NCBI GenBank assembly: GCA_050014815.1
Contig: JBEKCP010000064.1
Span: 1 to 15,491 of the forward strand
DNA: 15,491 nt
Origin: JBEKCP01 sp050014815
Lineage (GTDB): Bacteria; Planctomycetota; Planctomycetia; Pirellulales; Thermoguttaceae
Reading direction: 5' to 3'
Of the stretch, positions 7,501 through 13,345 are shown piece by piece. The notes under the pieces were generated by a model. That model had not been told where the DNA came from. It saw nothing but the letters and a program-made list of their open reading frames with translations, and searched no databases. The stretch's first letter is position 1; the number at the start of each line of letters is the position of its first letter. Made by a program: the position numbers and the translations under genes.

Positions 7501-7672
7501 GAGGCAAGGAGGCAAGGAGGCAAGGAGGCAAGGAGACAAGGAGACAAGGAGACAGGGAGACAGGGAGACAAGGAGGCGGGGAGACAAGGAGACGGGGAGA
7601 CAAGGAGACGGGGAGCATCGGCCGTCTATCTCCCCCTCTCCTTGTCTCCTTGTCTCCCGTTCTCCCCCTCTC
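7501..7672. repeat. Octamer minisatellite with in-phase inverted arm
   Basis: Fourteen contiguous 8-bp units of the form GAGRCRRG (GAGGCAAG, GAGACAAG, GAGACAGG, GAGACGGG) fill 7501-7612 without a phase break. After a 20-bp centre, five complementary octamers (CCCCTCTC, CTTGTCTC twice, CCGTTCTC, CCCCTCTC) fill 7633-7672. The strand is almost all purine, then almost all pyrimidine, so it can form a long imperfect hairpin of about 40 bp or a triplex. It fills most of the 274-bp gap between purN and the next gene and may end purN transcripts. No coding function is likely. Confidence 0.9.
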
Positions 7673-7757
7673 CTTTTGGCGGCTACTGGCACGATGCGGC
7701 GAAAGAGGGTACGATAGAGGTGAGATTGTTCGAAAAACGCGGTGAGGAGGTCTCGTC

Positions 7758-8324
7758 ATGCGTACTCATGCCGGAAAATGGATGTTGCTTGTCGGCATCG
7801 TCCTGGGCCTGGCGGCCGGCCTGATGTGGGCCGGGCTCTGGCCGAACACCCCGTTGCACGCTACGGCGACGGACCGGGTCGACACGTTTGCCATGGCGAC
7901 GGGGGACGTGGATGAGGGCATCGAGGCCGTCTACTTCCTCGATTTCCTCTCCGGGGACCTCAGCGCGGCGGTGATCGGCCGGGGCGCGACGGCGACGGGG
8001 TACATGCTGACCGGCATTCACACACGCAACGTGATCCAGGACATGAACCTCGACGCCAACAAGAACCCCCGGTTCCTGATGGTCACCGGGAAGGCCGACC
8101 TGAACCGCGGCGGCCGGGGCGGCATGGTGCAGGCGAGCCGGGCCGTGGTGTACGTGGCCGAGGTTACGACGGGCAAGGTGGCCGCCTATGCGATCCCCTG
8201 GAACGCCGCCGCCCACAACCAAGGCCGGCTAATCCGAACGCCCTTGGTGCCCGTTATCGCGTTCCCCATCCGGGGCGCCGGCGGTGCCGGGGCGGCCAAG
8301 GGCAAGGACAACGCGAAGGAATAG
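7758..8324 (+). CDS. Conserved planctomycete-type hypothetical protein with N-terminal membrane anchor
   Basis: This 188-residue protein begins with a hydrophobic segment (about 8-27, WMLLVGIVLGLAAGLMWAGL) that could be a membrane anchor or an uncleaved signal. The soluble part has VDEGIEAVYFLDFLSGDL (51-68) and VVYVAEVTTGKVAAYAIPWN, two motifs I recall from uncharacterised planctomycete proteins. A low-complexity Gly/Ala/Lys tail ends the protein. GAGGAGG lies 7 nt before the ATG, an unusually strong ribosome binding site for this window. A possible -10 (TACGAT, 7710-7715) lies upstream, with no good -35. Function is unknown. It stands alone on its strand between the octamer repeat and a convergent - strand pair. 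Confidence 0.8.
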   Translation: MRTHAGKWMLLVGIVLGLAAGLMWAGLWPNTPLHATATDRVDTFAMATGDVDEGIEAVYFLDFLSGDLSAAVIGRGATATGYMLTGIHTRNVIQDMNLDANKNPRFLMVTGKADLNRGGRGGMVQASRAVVYVAEVTTGKVAAYAIPWNAAAHNQGRLIRTPLVPVIAFPIRGAGGAGAAKGKDNAKE

Positions 8325-8340
8325 CGAGCCTCGCGGGTGG

Positions 8341-8359
8341 CACGCCCTGAAAGGGCGTG
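8341..8359. terminator. Hairpin between convergent genes
   Basis: CACGCCC, loop TGAAA and GGGCGTG form a perfect 7-bp stem 17 bp after the upstream stop. No T-run follows. It lies between two convergent genes and could stop transcription from both sides. Confidence 0.4.
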
Positions 8360-8387
8360 GTTGGACGGCTCGCCCACCCTTTCAGGG
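8345..8387. repeat. 11-bp perfect inverted repeat overlapping the hairpin
   Basis: CCCTGAAAGGG (8345-8355) and CCCTTTCAGGG (8377-8387) are exact reverse complements 21 bp apart. The left arm is also part of the short hairpin at 8341-8359, so the two structures exclude each other. Confidence 0.6.
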
Positions 8388-8405
8388 GTCAGGACGCATG
8401 GGGAC

Positions 8406-8430
8406 AATACCCGCGGGTGAATACCCGCGG
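8406..8430. repeat. Direct repeat of AATACCCGCGG
   Basis: AATACCCGCGG occurs at 8406-8416 and 8420-8430, with the first copy extending into the palindrome CCCGCGGG. It abuts the stop codon of the - strand gene that ends at 8431. It may be part of the same intergenic repeat debris as 8341-8387. Confidence 0.5.
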
Positions 8431-8667
8431 TCAGGGGTCCCCGTCAATACTCCGCCTTAGCTCGCCCTGGGCCCGCCGGGCCCAATAGCCGTACTGGGGA
8501 TCGCCGTGCCGAAAGGTGAAGACGGCATCGGGCAGCCGGCAACCGCCCCGGTCGGCCGACCGAACGCGGACCAGCACCGTCCCGTCGTTGCGGCTCACGA
8601 CTTCATACACATCCGAGTGCAAGGGCTGAACTCTCACAAAGAAGCATAGCCTACGCCCTTTTGCCAA
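8431..8667 (-). CDS. Small conserved hypothetical protein
   Basis: This 78-residue ORF has a composition unlike random sequence: a core HSDVYEVVSRNDGTVLVRVR followed by RLPDAVFTFRHGDPQYGYW. I see no catalytic motif, signal or membrane segment, and do not recognise a named family. The alternation of hydrophobic and charged residues suggests a small beta-rich domain. The TTG start used here overlaps the 3' end of ogt by 17 nt and has AAGGA about 4 nt upstream. A GTG at 8637 would give 68 residues starting MRVQPLHSD just after the ogt stop and is an equally good choice. Either way it looks translationally coupled to ogt. Confidence 0.6.
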   Translation of the reverse strand: MAKGRRLCFFVRVQPLHSDVYEVVSRNDGTVLVRVRSADRGGCRLPDAVFTFRHGDPQYGYWARRAQGELRRSIDGDP

Positions 8668-9295
8668 GAGATCCTTGGTTTTCCAGGGAAAGGAGCCGCT
8701 GTTTCATTCGCGTTCCGCCGGGTGCGGAGTACGAACCGCATGCCCCGCCGGAGGGGACCACGCGGTGGCACGGGACCAATAGCGGCACGGGGTTGCCCGC
8801 CATGCAGTTGCCGACGGCGCGGGCGGCCCGGGGGCTCCCGGCGGCTGCGGCAAGCTGGCCGTAGGTCATGGTCCGACCGTAGGGAATCTCGCGGCAACAT
8901 CGCAGGACGGTCTGCTGGAACGGGCTGAGCCGTGCCAAATCGAGGTGGACGTCGCGGAAATCCATCGGAAGGCCCTCGGCATACGCCTGGAGGCGGTCTG
9001 CCAGGGAGCGTTGCCACCAGCCGGCCGGCCCGGAGGGCGACCGGAAAAAGGGGACCGGGTACCCTCTGGGTGCCATTTGCCGGAACGGCCCGCGACCAGC
9101 CTTCGGCCGGTGCCCGGCTTCGCACAAATGGGGACTGTCCCCTTTTTCCTCTCGGCGGCCCAGGGCCGCGGCTGCCGCGTCCGCCGTGCGGTGGCCAAAC
9201 GCCAGGCCCCTGACGATCTTGCCGGCCACGCACAGGGCGAACCACCCCAGCGAACTGGGAAAGACCAAGAGCGTCTCGCGGTGGTTTGCGGTCAT
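8651..9295 (-). CDS. ogt: Methylated-DNA--protein-cysteine methyltransferase (O6-alkylguanine-DNA alkyltransferase)
   Basis: This 214-residue suicide enzyme moves methyl groups from O6-methylguanine in DNA to its own cysteine. The active site is PCHR with Cys176 (LLVPCHRVV, 172-180). The DNA-binding helix-turn-helix region spans about 124-165 (SPFQQTVLRCC, YGQLAAAAGSPRAARAVGN), with Asn163 at the family's hinge position. Residues about 50-84 (EKGDSPHL to PVPFF) do not belong to the family: they are encoded by a palindromic repeat element at 9045-9147. Without them the length is about 180, which is normal. The family core lies after the insert, so the enzyme may still work. The ATG at 9293-9295 has AAAGG about 5 nt upstream. 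A small hypothetical gene overlaps its end. Confidence 0.93.
   Translation of the reverse strand: MTANHRETLLVFPSSLGWFALCVAGKIVRGLAFGHRTADAAAAALGRREEKGDSPHLCEAGHRPKAGRGPFRQMAPRGYPVPFFRSPSGPAGWWQRSLADRLQAYAEGLPMDFRDVHLDLARLSPFQQTVLRCCREIPYGRTMTYGQLAAAAGSPRAARAVGNCMAGNPVPLLVPCHRVVPSGGACGSYSAPGGTRMKQRLLSLENQGSLGKRA
9045..9147. repeat. GGGGACAGTCCC-type palindromic element inside ogt
   Basis: The right arm (9125-9147) is identical over 23 bp to the right arm of the element at 14149-14171. The left arm begins AAAAAGGGGAC (9045-9055), is interrupted, and resumes with CCATTTGCCGGAACGGCCC (9073-9091), also present at 14115-14133. It lies within the coding frame of ogt and adds about 35 residues. Confidence 0.85.
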
Positions 9296-9302
9296 CGGGC
9301 CT

Positions 9303-9332
9303 TTGACATCCTGAAAGCGTCCACTCTATACT
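9303..9332 (+). promoter_or_regulatory. Near-consensus sigma70 promoter
   Basis: A perfect TTGACA (9303-9308) and TATACT (9327-9332) are 18 bp apart. Predicted initiation is near 9339, giving a leader of about 55 nt before the ATG at 9395. This is the best promoter match in the window and should drive the + strand genes from 9395 on. Confidence 0.7.
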
Positions 9333-9394
9333 AAGAGCGTTTCGTTTCCGCTGCAACTGCTTCTCCCGTTTCCCGCTCACGAGGAATCGACCGG

Positions 9395-10138
9395 ATGAAC
9401 CGCTATGCCTCGCTCTCGGACGACTTCTACGTCAACCTGAATCTCGGCACGGAGATGGAACTCCCGGCCAGCCGGGAAACGGTCCTGCACTTCTTCGAGC
9501 GGGTCCAGAAAACCTACCCCACCATGAGGAACTTCTACTGCCGGGACCGGGGCGACTTCGTCCTGGAGGAGGACAAGGACCAAGGGCAATACCGCTGGTG
9601 TACCATCGAGCCGCGGCGGGTGTGCTCGGGCCAGGTCAATCCGGAAACGATCGACGAGGCGATCCGCCAGCACGAGTTGATCCTCGAGCTGGCGCCCTAC
9701 ATGCTCTCGCTCAGCCCGCTGGACTGCGAGGCCCTGGATCTCCTCTACGGCTTCGATTTCACCTACCGGGGGAACCACAACCAGTTGGTCGCCGAGGCCC
9801 TGGGCGTCGGCCCCTCGCTGGAGCGGTTCCTGGAAATGCCGGGGGCCACGGTGATCAATTGCGAGCCGTCGCTGACGGTCGCCCTGGACGACGAGTGCCG
9901 CCTCCAGTTCCGCGTGAGCCTCGAGACCCGCACCAACGCCTACCAGGTCCGCATGGACGATTATCCCGAGGAGCAGATCAGCGTGTACGTCACGGCGCGG
10001 CAATACGGCAGCCTGGCCGCCGAGAAGACGTTCATCGAGACTCTCGGGCAGCTTCGCCAGATCTGCGAGACGATGATCGACCAGCACGTCATCGAGCACG
10101 TGCTGCACCCCTTGGCCAGGACCATTGCGATGAAGTAG
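9395..10138 (+). CDS. Conserved hypothetical protein, first gene of a possible operon
   Basis: This 247-residue, soluble and acidic protein has no signal or membrane segment. Notable stretches are YPTMRNFYCRDRGDFVLEED (41-60), the tryptophan-containing QYRWCTIEPRR, and LSPLDCEALDLLYGFDFTYR in the middle. The C-terminal half is strand-rich (DDECRLQFRVSLETRTNAYQ) and ends in a helix (FIETLGQLRQICETMIDQHV). I do not recognise a named family, though it looks like a conserved planctomycete protein. GAGGA lies 9 nt before the ATG. The next gene, of the thymidylate synthase family, begins 66 bp downstream with its own strong ribosome binding site, so the two may be co-transcribed. No function is proposed. 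Confidence 0.8.
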   Translation: MNRYASLSDDFYVNLNLGTEMELPASRETVLHFFERVQKTYPTMRNFYCRDRGDFVLEEDKDQGQYRWCTIEPRRVCSGQVNPETIDEAIRQHELILELAPYMLSLSPLDCEALDLLYGFDFTYRGNHNQLVAEALGVGPSLERFLEMPGATVINCEPSLTVALDDECRLQFRVSLETRTNAYQVRMDDYPEEQISVYVTARQYGSLAAEKTFIETLGQLRQICETMIDQHVIEHVLHPLARTIAMK

Positions 10139-10204
10139 CGATGTCTCTGCTCGCGGCGCTTGGCTGGACGCCGGGAGCATCCCCTATTCCAGTAAGGAGT
10201 GCTC

Positions 10205-11059
10205 ATGAGTGGAATCCCCGTATTGACGGCGGAAGGCGACTGCGTGGCCCGGGCATGGGAGAATGCCTTGCTCAGGCTGTCTGAATCGGGCTGCGACATG
10301 AAGACGCAGTACGACAAGCCCCACGACCCGACCAGCAAGGACGCCACGATGATCATCACGGTCCACGATCCGCTGGCCGAGCCGATGATCCATCGCGATT
10401 TTCCCGGCGGTTTCGAGGAACTCCAGGAATACGTCATGGAGGTCTGCGACGGGATCAAGGACCACTGCGTTCGCGACCCCGCCGACCCCGCCGACACCCG
10501 CTGGGAATACACGTACCACCAGCGGCTGTTCGGGTACGAAGTGCCGGGCATGGCGCCGGTCGATCAGATCGAGCGGGTGTGCCGGCAACTGGCCGAGACC
10601 CCGCACACGCGGCGCGCCCAGGCCGTCACCTGGAAGGTCTGGGAAGACGCCCACTGCTACGATCCGGCGTGCCTGCAGAGCGTTTGGTGCCGGATCGTGC
10701 GGGAAGGGGACGTGCCGCTGTTGAACATGAACGTCCGGTTCCGGTCCAACGACGCGTACAAGGCGGCGTTCATGAACATCTTCGCGCTGGTGCATTTGCA
10801 ATCGAAGATCGCCGCGCGGATCGGCGAGCTTACCGGCGCCGCGGTTCGGCTGGGCCGCTACTGTCACATGGCCGACAGCTTCCACATCTACGGCTCGAAC
10901 CTGGCCGAGTTCCGCGGGCGTTTCATGGGGGCGATCGAGAAGCGGACGTTCGAGGAGCGCACCATGCGCTACGAGGACGTCCGCGACCTGATGGAGGAGG
11001 CCCGCCCCGCCATCCTCGAAAAGGCCCGAAAAATGGGAAGAAAGAAGGACGAGCGATGA
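10205..11059 (+). CDS. Thymidylate synthase (ThyA)-family protein, divergent
   Basis: This 284-residue protein aligns by eye with ThyA from the middle to the C-terminus. Conserved points are VDQIERVCRQL and TRRAQAVTW (the DQI...SRR region), the catalytic cysteine Cys156 in DPACLQ, RSND with Arg180 and Asp183 (RSxD, dUMP binding), Asn191 in FMNIF, and FHIY with His227 and Tyr229 (THLY in ThyA). The family methylates dUMP with methylene-tetrahydrofolate; relatives hydroxymethylate dCMP or dUMP. The GP.YG.QWR motif is replaced by YTYHQRLFGY, so this is not a standard bacterial ThyA. It looks closer to archaeal-type or phage-type members. The ATG at 10205 has AAGGAG 5 nt upstream; a GTG at 10199 overlaps that site and is unlikely. 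The product may supply dTMP or act on another pyrimidine nucleotide. Confidence 0.8.
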   Translation: MSGIPVLTAEGDCVARAWENALLRLSESGCDMKTQYDKPHDPTSKDATMIITVHDPLAEPMIHRDFPGGFEELQEYVMEVCDGIKDHCVRDPADPADTRWEYTYHQRLFGYEVPGMAPVDQIERVCRQLAETPHTRRAQAVTWKVWEDAHCYDPACLQSVWCRIVREGDVPLLNMNVRFRSNDAYKAAFMNIFALVHLQSKIAARIGELTGAAVRLGRYCHMADSFHIYGSNLAEFRGRFMGAIEKRTFEERTMRYEDVRDLMEEARPAILEKARKMGRKKDER

Positions 11060-11129
11060 GGTCGCAAGATCGCTCGAGAGGAGCTAATCCCAATCCACAC
11101 AGATACTGCTCGGGTTTGGAGGGACCATC

Positions 11130-11936
11130 TTGGACGTCGACTACCCCACCAGCGACGAGGCGGCGACTCCGGAGTATGTCATGGCTGTCCTCAGCGACAT
11201 ACACCGCCAGCAGTGCCAGTTCGATCCGGAGGCTGAGCGCGACGCGTCGCTCGGCTTTGATTCGACCGTTGAAGAGTGGCGCGAGGCGTGCGACCTTGTC
11301 GATTGGCGGCGACTTGGCCGGGCTCACAACCAATTCTGGGGCATCCACTGTCTCGACGACCAGTGGCGGGCTGCGTTGGAGCCTGCGCGCGAGAAGCGCC
11401 TTCGTGGCGTCTGCGAGCTGATTGCCGGGAGCGCGCGCCGATCGCGCATTCGCCCCGCGCGGCTGTTGGGCCGTGCCTGTTGCGCGGCGGGCGCGTTCCT
11501 GACGGTTCGCTCGATGCTAAAAAGAGCCGGGGCGAACGCCGAAAAGATCACGCCGTCGACGCCGCTCGCTTCGTACACCCGCGAGCAACTCGATTTATTC
11601 CTTGGACCGATCTCACGACTCGCCCCGGGTGCGCTGCCCCCGGTTCGGGTTCACACCCCGGTTTACGACAGCGCCATGTGGGGCATGCTCGCCGGGCTCG
11701 GCTCCTTCGCGCTCGCCGGACTTGTTTGCTGTGCAGGCGGACGCATGAGCGGACTCATTCTTGCGTTGCTGGGCTTCTTGCTGTGGCTAGTGTGCTACCC
11801 GCTGACCTGGATTAGTGCGCGGATGTTGCCGAAGAATGTCGAGTTTGGCGACCTGCGCACGTTCCGCGATTTGGCAATTGTCCTTGCCGAGGCCGTCGGC
11901 GTCGAGGGCCCTGGCCCAACGGCCCCTGCGGGGTGA
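11130..11936 (+). CDS. Hypothetical two-pass membrane protein
   Basis: This 268-residue protein has a charged, helical N-terminal half (1-110) rich in Trp and acidic residues, for example STVEEWREACDLVDWRRLGR. The C-terminal half has two hydrophobic segments, about 182-202 and 206-228 (GLILALLGFLLWLVCYPLTW). A short soluble tail follows. The start is a TTG with GGAGGG 6 nt upstream. No family is recognised. It lies 70 bp after the ThyA-like gene on the same strand and may be the last gene of that transcript, though its codon choice looks slightly less GC-biased than its neighbours, so it could have a separate origin. The coding call rests on length, ribosome binding site and plausible membrane topology. 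Confidence 0.65.
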   Translation: MDVDYPTSDEAATPEYVMAVLSDIHRQQCQFDPEAERDASLGFDSTVEEWREACDLVDWRRLGRAHNQFWGIHCLDDQWRAALEPAREKRLRGVCELIAGSARRSRIRPARLLGRACCAAGAFLTVRSMLKRAGANAEKITPSTPLASYTREQLDLFLGPISRLAPGALPPVRVHTPVYDSAMWGMLAGLGSFALAGLVCCAGGRMSGLILALLGFLLWLVCYPLTWISARMLPKNVEFGDLRTFRDLAIVLAEAVGVEGPGPTAPAG

Positions 11937-11949
11937 GTCCGCCGGCATC

Positions 11950-12005
11950 TCATCCTTCATCCTTCACCCGTTTTTCCTCGGCGGCGGGGCGACGCGAGCG
12001 GGCAC
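11950..12005 (-). pseudogene. Duplicated C-terminal fragment of TsaB
   Basis: Read on the minus strand the segment encodes RSRRPAAEEKRVKDEG then a stop. The intact tsaB ends SRRPAAEEKRDGV. The ten shared residues differ at only two codons, both synonymous (TCG/TCC for Ser, CGT/CGC for Arg). That pattern suggests a former coding copy and not a chance repeat. Upstream coding sequence is lost where the MITE-like element begins at 12006. The tail overlaps ATCCTTC heptamer repeats (11950-11965). Confidence 0.6.
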
Positions 12006-12217
12006 GGCCGTTTACGGTCGTTTTCCGCCGAAGGCGGTATTAGGCCCGTGCTTCAGCACTGGTCGACGAGTCCGTTTGTGTATAGCTGGCGTCCCTCTCG
12101 CCGCCCGCCGCCAACGGCGGCGGGCGGGGTGGGGGACACGCCGGGCGTGCGCCTCCGCCAACCCGACGTGAACGTCGGGCCTAACACCGCCTACGGCGGG
12201 AAGGACCGTAAACGGCC
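12006..12217. mobile_element. MITE-like element with 42-43 bp terminal inverted repeats
   Basis: The left end (12006-12048, beginning GGCCGTTTACGGTC) and right end (12176-12217) are inverted copies with about four mismatches and one gap. A perfect 12-bp hairpin (CCGCCCGCCGCC, AAC, GGCGGCGGGCGG; 12101-12127) sits at the exact centre. A further hairpin, CCCGACGT GA ACGTCGGG, lies at 12162-12179 at the inner edge of the right end. The element has no ORF. It probably depends on a transposase elsewhere in the genome. I see no clear target-site duplication. It fills much of the 483-bp stretch without an intact gene (11937-12419). Confidence 0.75.
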
Positions 12218-12402
12218 CTGAAAAGCGGCATCCGGACAATCCGATCGTCCGCCCGGGCAACGACCGGCGGGACCATGACGCCTGCTACAAGCCCTTTGCG
12301 ATCTTCGACGGCAAGAAGTGGCTGTTATGGAACAACGGTCGTCACGGCAATTTGGAACAGATCGGGGTCGTGTTCCACGAGGGGGAGGCTCTCGGGTTTT
12401 GA
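12218..12402 (+). pseudogene. C-terminal remnant of a probable glycoside hydrolase
   Basis: About 60 codons are open in frame up to a TGA at 12400-12402: HPDNPIVRPGNDRRDHDACY, then KPFAIFDGKKWLLWNNGR and LEQIGVVFHEGEALGF. The pattern (NP-V, YKPF..FDGKKW.LW.NGR, EQIG) resembles the last blade of five-bladed beta-propeller glycosidases of the GH43/GH130 kind. The 5' part is missing: coding sequence begins directly at the end of the MITE-like element. There is no start codon, ribosome binding site or catalytic region. The call is by resemblance; the exact family is uncertain. Confidence 0.55.
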
Positions 12403-12419
12403 TGCCAGGCCTGCCGATC

Positions 12420-13097
12420 TCACACCCCATCCCGTTTTTCCTCGGCGGCGGGGCGGCGGGAGTAATGGGGCACGAGGGCCCAGAGATCGTCGCGGCGGCC
12501 GGCAAGGTAATGCCGCAGGGCCAGCCGCGCGACGTTGGCGGCCGTCGGACGCCAGTGTTTCGGGTCCAGCGCAGCAACGCCCGGCGGCAACACTCCGCTA
12601 AGTTTGCCCAGGGCAGGGCCCGATACGAGAGAGCCCGGGGGCAGTCCCGTCAGCCAGGTGTCGAAGGGGACCAGGGCGGCCGGGCCGGCCGGCTCGAGCC
12701 AGCCGCTAGGCGCCCGGTGGAAGGCCCGGACCACGACGTCGCCCCGTTGCGCGTCGACGGCCGTCCAGAGGTCTTGGACTTCGGGGCCCGCGGCGGCCGC
12801 AATGACTTCCAGGGTGTCGATGCCGAGGACCTCCGCGCCGGCGGCATAGGCGAAGACCTTGGCGGTGGCCACGCCGACCCGCAGGCCGGTAAACGAGCCC
12901 GGCCCGATGGTAACGGCCACCAGCCGGACATCGGACGGCTGCCAGCCGGCCTGCTGGAGGACATCGCGGATGGCCGGCGCCAGCGACTGGGCGCTGCGTT
13001 GGCTCGGGTCTAACTGGTGTTCTACCAATAGGTTATCATCGTCCGCCGCAGCGACGCTGCCGATGGTTTCGGTAGTTTCCAGGGCCAATGTTCGCAC
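12420..13097 (-). CDS. tsaB: tRNA threonylcarbamoyladenosine (t6A) biosynthesis protein TsaB
   Basis: This 225-residue protein is the scaffold partner of TsaD in making t6A at position 37 of ANN-decoding tRNAs. It belongs to the ASKHA fold. Visible marks are the N-terminal strand RTLALETTE, the signature GPGSFTGLRVG (65-75) and the C-terminal RRPAAEEKR. The GTG at 13095-13097 is preferred because it begins at the conserved MRTLALETT. An ATG 39 bp further upstream lies inside a palindromic repeat and would add MGLSPYADPRGAG, which is not family sequence. Length is normal. It is divergent from the metallophosphoesterase gene, and its stop lies 17 bp from the end of the glycosidase remnant. A second, broken copy of its C-terminus lies at 11950-12005. 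Confidence 0.93.
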   Translation of the reverse strand: MRTLALETTETIGSVAAADDDNLLVEHQLDPSQRSAQSLAPAIRDVLQQAGWQPSDVRLVAVTIGPGSFTGLRVGVATAKVFAYAAGAEVLGIDTLEVIAAAAGPEVQDLWTAVDAQRGDVVVRAFHRAPSGWLEPAGPAALVPFDTWLTGLPPGSLVSGPALGKLSGVLPPGVAALDPKHWRPTAANVARLALRHYLAGRRDDLWALVPHYSRRPAAEEKRDGV

Positions 13098-13120
13098 GCC
13101 CGCACCCCTGGGATCGGCAT

Positions 13121-13186
13121 AAGGGGACAGTCCCATTTTCGTCCTGTCCCTTCGGACAGGTGGACGAAAATCGGGACAGTCCCCAT
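13121..13186. repeat. Palindromic GGGGACAGTCCC element between tsaB and the phosphoesterase gene
   Basis: Outer arms GGGGACAGTCCC (13123-13134) and GGGACAGTCCCC (13173-13184) are each self-complementary. Inner arms ATTTTCGTCC and GGACGAAAAT are inverted copies. The core is TGTCC, CTTC, GGACA. The whole can fold into one long hairpin of about 60 nt. The outer motif is shared with the elements at 9045-9147 and 14099-14171, but the interior differs. Confidence 0.85.
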
Positions 13187-13214
13187 CTATTCCCCTGCGT
13201 GTCCTTGGAAGGTC

Positions 13215-13244
13215 TCGACTAAGTTGCTATCTTCAGAATATAAT
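13215..13244 (+). promoter_or_regulatory. Probable promoter of the metallophosphoesterase gene
   Basis: A perfect TATAAT (13239-13244) has a weak -35 match TCGACT (13215-13220) at 18-bp spacing. The predicted leader is about 95 nt. The region is a local AT-rich island in GC-rich DNA. No terminator or riboswitch fold was recognised in the leader. Confidence 0.45.
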
Positions 13245-13345
13245 GCTTTTGGCCCGTCAGCCACAGCGGGTAGCGTCATCGCTATTTCTCTGCGGTTTCC
13301 GCGGCAATTCCTACGAAATACCGCAGGGCGTGAAGGTTCCTTGGT

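Noticed and set aside
7501..7672. CRISPR array
   Set aside because: The repeats are 8 bp, contiguous and have no unique spacers. No cas gene is present. This is a minisatellite.
7687..7703. Sigma54-like site starting CTGGCACG upstream of the hypothetical gene at 7758
   Set aside because: The GG half is good, but the GC dinucleotide of the -12 half is at the wrong spacing (one base short) and TTGC is missing.
8634..9380. 248-codon minus-strand frame longer than ogt
   Set aside because: It is the shifted phase of ogt; only the 214-residue frame contains PCHR and the helix-turn-helix region.
12318..13013. 231-codon plus-strand frame across the tsaB region
   Set aside because: It is antisense to tsaB, which has its signature motif, and begins in the out-of-phase frame of the glycosidase remnant.
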